Positions 5,982-7,214 of a DNA stretch of 7,214 nucleotides are shown one piece after another. The DNA lies in the NCBI GenBank assembly GCA_026785965.1, contig JAJAYY010000243.1, forward strand, positions 1 through 7,214, given 5' to 3'. Position 1 is the stretch's first letter. Every line of letters starts with the position of its first letter. The position numbers and the translations under genes were made by a program. The notes under the pieces were generated by a model that did not search any database, had not been told where the DNA came from, and saw nothing but the letters and a program-made list of their open reading frames with translations. The DNA comes from Sphingomonas bacterium (GTDB lineage Bacteria > Pseudomonadota > Alphaproteobacteria > Sphingomonadales > Sphingomonadaceae).

Positions 5982-6491
5982 TTAGACGTCACGGGCGAGG
6001 GTCAGCGCGTCACGGGTCTCGCCGCCGGGGCCGTGGTAATAGGCCCGCCGCCGTCCGGCCGTGGAGAAGCCGGCGCGTTCGTAGAGCGCGATCGCCGGAT
6101 TGCCTTCGCGCACTTCAAGGTGAAGCCGGTGCACGCCGTGCATGACGGCTTCGGAGATGAAATCCTCAACCAAGATGCGGCCGATGCCGCGCTGCTGCGC
6201 CGCAGGGGACACCGCGATCAGCAGCAGTTCGGCCTCTCCGGCAATCGACCGAATCAATGAAAAGCCGGTGACCCGCGAACGCTCATCGCTGGCGAGGCGC
6301 AGCGCGACCCCCGCCATCGGCAGGATTCCGGCGCATTGCGAGCGGGTCCAGGCTTCACCGAACGATGCTTCGAACGCGCTCGACATGATCTCCATCACCG
6401 CGTCGAGGTCGTCGCCGCGACCCTGGCGCAACGTCACTGCGACGGCTTGCCGGGCTTCGGGCTGGCGAGCGGACGGCACCTCCCCGATCAT
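5982..6491 (-). CDS. rimI: GNAT N-acetyltransferase, RimI type (ribosomal protein S18 N-alpha-acetyltransferase family)
   Basis: The 169-residue protein has a GNAT fold starting near residue 18. The acetyl-CoA pyrophosphate-binding motif is Q99-x-x-G102-x-G104 within AVSPAAQQRGIGR, and motif B is LHLEVREGNPAIALYERAGF (123-142), with Glu126, Asn131, Tyr137 and Phe142 in RimI-like positions. RimI acetylates the N-terminus of ribosomal protein S18 in enterobacteria, and homologues can have broader N-alpha or lysine targets. The frame is open far upstream inside tsaB, but ATG at 6491 overlaps the tsaB stop by four bases (ATGA) and gives a length close to, though slightly longer than, typical RimI; residues 1-17 look like a short non-conserved extension. 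The SD is weak, so coupling to tsaB is likely. The tsaB-rimI pairing is widely conserved and supports RimI over a generic GNAT. Confidence 0.9.
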   Translation of the reverse strand: MIGEVPSARQPEARQAVAVTLRQGRGDDLDAVMEIMSSAFEASFGEAWTRSQCAGILPMAGVALRLASDERSRVTGFSLIRSIAGEAELLLIAVSPAAQQRGIGRILVEDFISEAVMHGVHRLHLEVREGNPAIALYERAGFSTAGRRRAYYHGPGGETRDALTLARDV

Positions 6492-7099
6492 GCCGCGACC
6501 ATCGGCTTGGCGTCGGGCGCACGGGCATAGACCGGGCGCGGGTCGAGCGAGCGCAGCGCGGCAGGCAGAAGCATGGCGTGGATCGCGTGCGGGAGCAGCG
6601 CGCACGCCTCGCCATGACCGCGCAATCCGACCAAGCCCTCCGCCGCGCTGCCGACGACCAGCGGCGCATCGATCGCGGCGGCGGCGTCGGCCGGGCTCAT
6701 GCTCATGATCGGGACGACAAGCGCCAGGCCCGGGCGCTGATATTGGGCGACGAACCATTCGCCATGACCGCCGAGCATGGCGACTCCGACGGGCCCATCG
6801 CCGGGTGCGCCGACCGCGGCGAGCGCGAGCGAATCGACTCCGCACAGCGGCACCGACCAACCGATTGCCATGCCATGCGCAGCGGCGAGCGCGACGCGCA
6901 GCCCGGTGAAGCTACCCGGGCCGACGCCGACCAATATCTGGGTCGGGATGTGGCCATCCAACAGGTCGGCAACCATCGGCATCAGCCGCTCGGCATGCCC
7001 GCGGCCAATCTCCTCGTGCCGTTCGGCGATAATGGTGCCGTCGGCGCCAAGCAGCGCAGCGGTACAGGCCGCAGTCGAACTGTCGATCGCCAAGATCAT
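6488..7099 (-). CDS. tsaB: TsaB (YeaZ), subunit of the tRNA t6A37 threonylcarbamoyltransferase complex
   Basis: TsaB is the non-catalytic ASKHA-fold partner that, with TsaD and TsaE, makes N6-threonylcarbamoyladenosine at position 37 of tRNAs reading ANN codons. The 203-residue sequence opens with the family start ILAIDSSTAACTAAL (2-16), then GHAERLMP (34-41), the signature GVGPGSFTGLRVALAAAHG (58-76), and ends with PVYARAPDAKP (189-199), a typical TsaB C-terminus. It lacks the HxxxH metal motif of TsaD, which separates it from the catalytic paralogue. ATG at 7099 fits the conserved N-terminus, and GGGAGA lies about nine bases upstream. It follows an nfuA-like gene by 81 bp and overlaps rimI by four bases. 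Confidence 0.96.
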   Translation of the reverse strand: MILAIDSSTAACTAALLGADGTIIAERHEEIGRGHAERLMPMVADLLDGHIPTQILVGVGPGSFTGLRVALAAAHGMAIGWSVPLCGVDSLALAAVGAPGDGPVGVAMLGGHGEWFVAQYQRPGLALVVPIMSMSPADAAAAIDAPLVVGSAAEGLVGLRGHGEACALLPHAIHAMLLPAALRSLDPRPVYARAPDAKPMVAA

Positions 7100-7180
7100 G
7101 CGGAATTATCTCCCATGGCTTGGCGTCATGAGGGCATAGAGTGAGGCGTGCCGCAAGCAAAAATGGCGGAAACGCGGAGC
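7100..7180 (-). promoter_or_regulatory. nfuA-tsaB intergenic region with tsaB SD
   Basis: This 81-bp spacer carries the tsaB ribosome-binding site GGGAGA. A possible but poor promoter on the minus strand is TTGCTT with TATGCC about 16 nt downstream; I would not rely on it. There is a T5 run (CCATTTTTGC) near the nfuA end without a clear hairpin directly before it. Whether tsaB is read through from nfuA cannot be decided. Confidence 0.25.
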
Positions 7181-7214
7181 TCAGACGGCCTCGACCGTCT
7201 CCACTTCGGGGACA
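7181..7214 (-). CDS. nfuA: C-terminal end of an NfuA/NifU-like Fe-S carrier (most of gene beyond window)
   Basis: Only the last ten codons are inside: VPEVETVEAV followed by TGA at 7183-7181. This matches the conserved tail of alphaproteobacterial NfuA-type proteins (typically ending ...HYVPEVxxVxxV), and nfuA is a common neighbour of tsaB in this group. NfuA carries a bridging [4Fe-4S] cluster on a CxxC motif in its NifU domain and passes it to client enzymes; that motif is outside the window. The call rests on ten residues plus synteny. Confidence 0.62.
   Translation of the reverse strand, partial: VPEVETVEAV

Noticed and set aside
6492..6860. Upstream extension of rimI suggesting a fusion protein
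   Set aside because: It is Arg-rich out-of-frame translation of tsaB; ATG at 6491 with an ATGA overlap gives the expected GNAT length.
1..7214. CRISPR array, tRNA/rRNA gene, insertion sequence or prophage
   Set aside because: No regularly spaced repeats, no cloverleaf with CCA-type end, and no transposase or phage motif were seen; all but short spacers are explained by conserved genes.

Overview
The window is an almost gap-free, entirely minus-strand block of conserved chromosomal genes from a GC-rich alphaproteobacterium, most likely a sphingomonad. That assignment is inferred from three things: the gene order nfuA-tsaB-rimI-(mucR)-fur-plsC-miaB-phoH-ybeY-corC, a Ros/MucR-type zinc-finger regulator, and a Fur protein without the CxxC structural-zinc cysteines. 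No phage, transposon, CRISPR, tRNA or rRNA was seen.

Layout in the direction of transcription (high to low coordinates). The last codons of an NfuA-like Fe-S carrier (7214-7181) are followed by an 81-bp gap. Next come tsaB and rimI, which overlap by 4 bp. A 118-bp AT-rich intergenic region then precedes mucR. A 142-bp gap after mucR holds a large dispersed-type palindromic element and a possible leaderless fur promoter. From fur onward six genes are packed with overlaps or a 1-nt gap: fur, plsC, miaB, phoH, ybeY and corC. After a 56-bp gap comes the start of a lipoprotein of the soluble glucose/sorbosone dehydrogenase family, cut by the window edge.

Functionally this is mainly a translation and RNA-maturation neighbourhood. 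TsaB supports t6A and MiaB makes ms2i6A, both at tRNA position 37. PhoH (YbeZ), YbeY and CorC (YbeX) form the conserved trio tied to 16S rRNA and ribosome quality. RimI acetylates protein N-termini, classically ribosomal protein S18. NfuA delivers Fe-S clusters and is known in E. coli to assist MiaB, so its position here is coherent. Fur/Mur and MucR are global regulators embedded in the block, and PlsC makes phosphatidic acid.

I found no clearly undescribed system. The most useful items to follow up are the palindromic element between mucR and fur, the AT-rich mucR leader with a terminator-like hairpin, the SD-less and possibly leaderless fur start, and the sugar-dehydrogenase lipoprotein sitting where lnt commonly follows corC.
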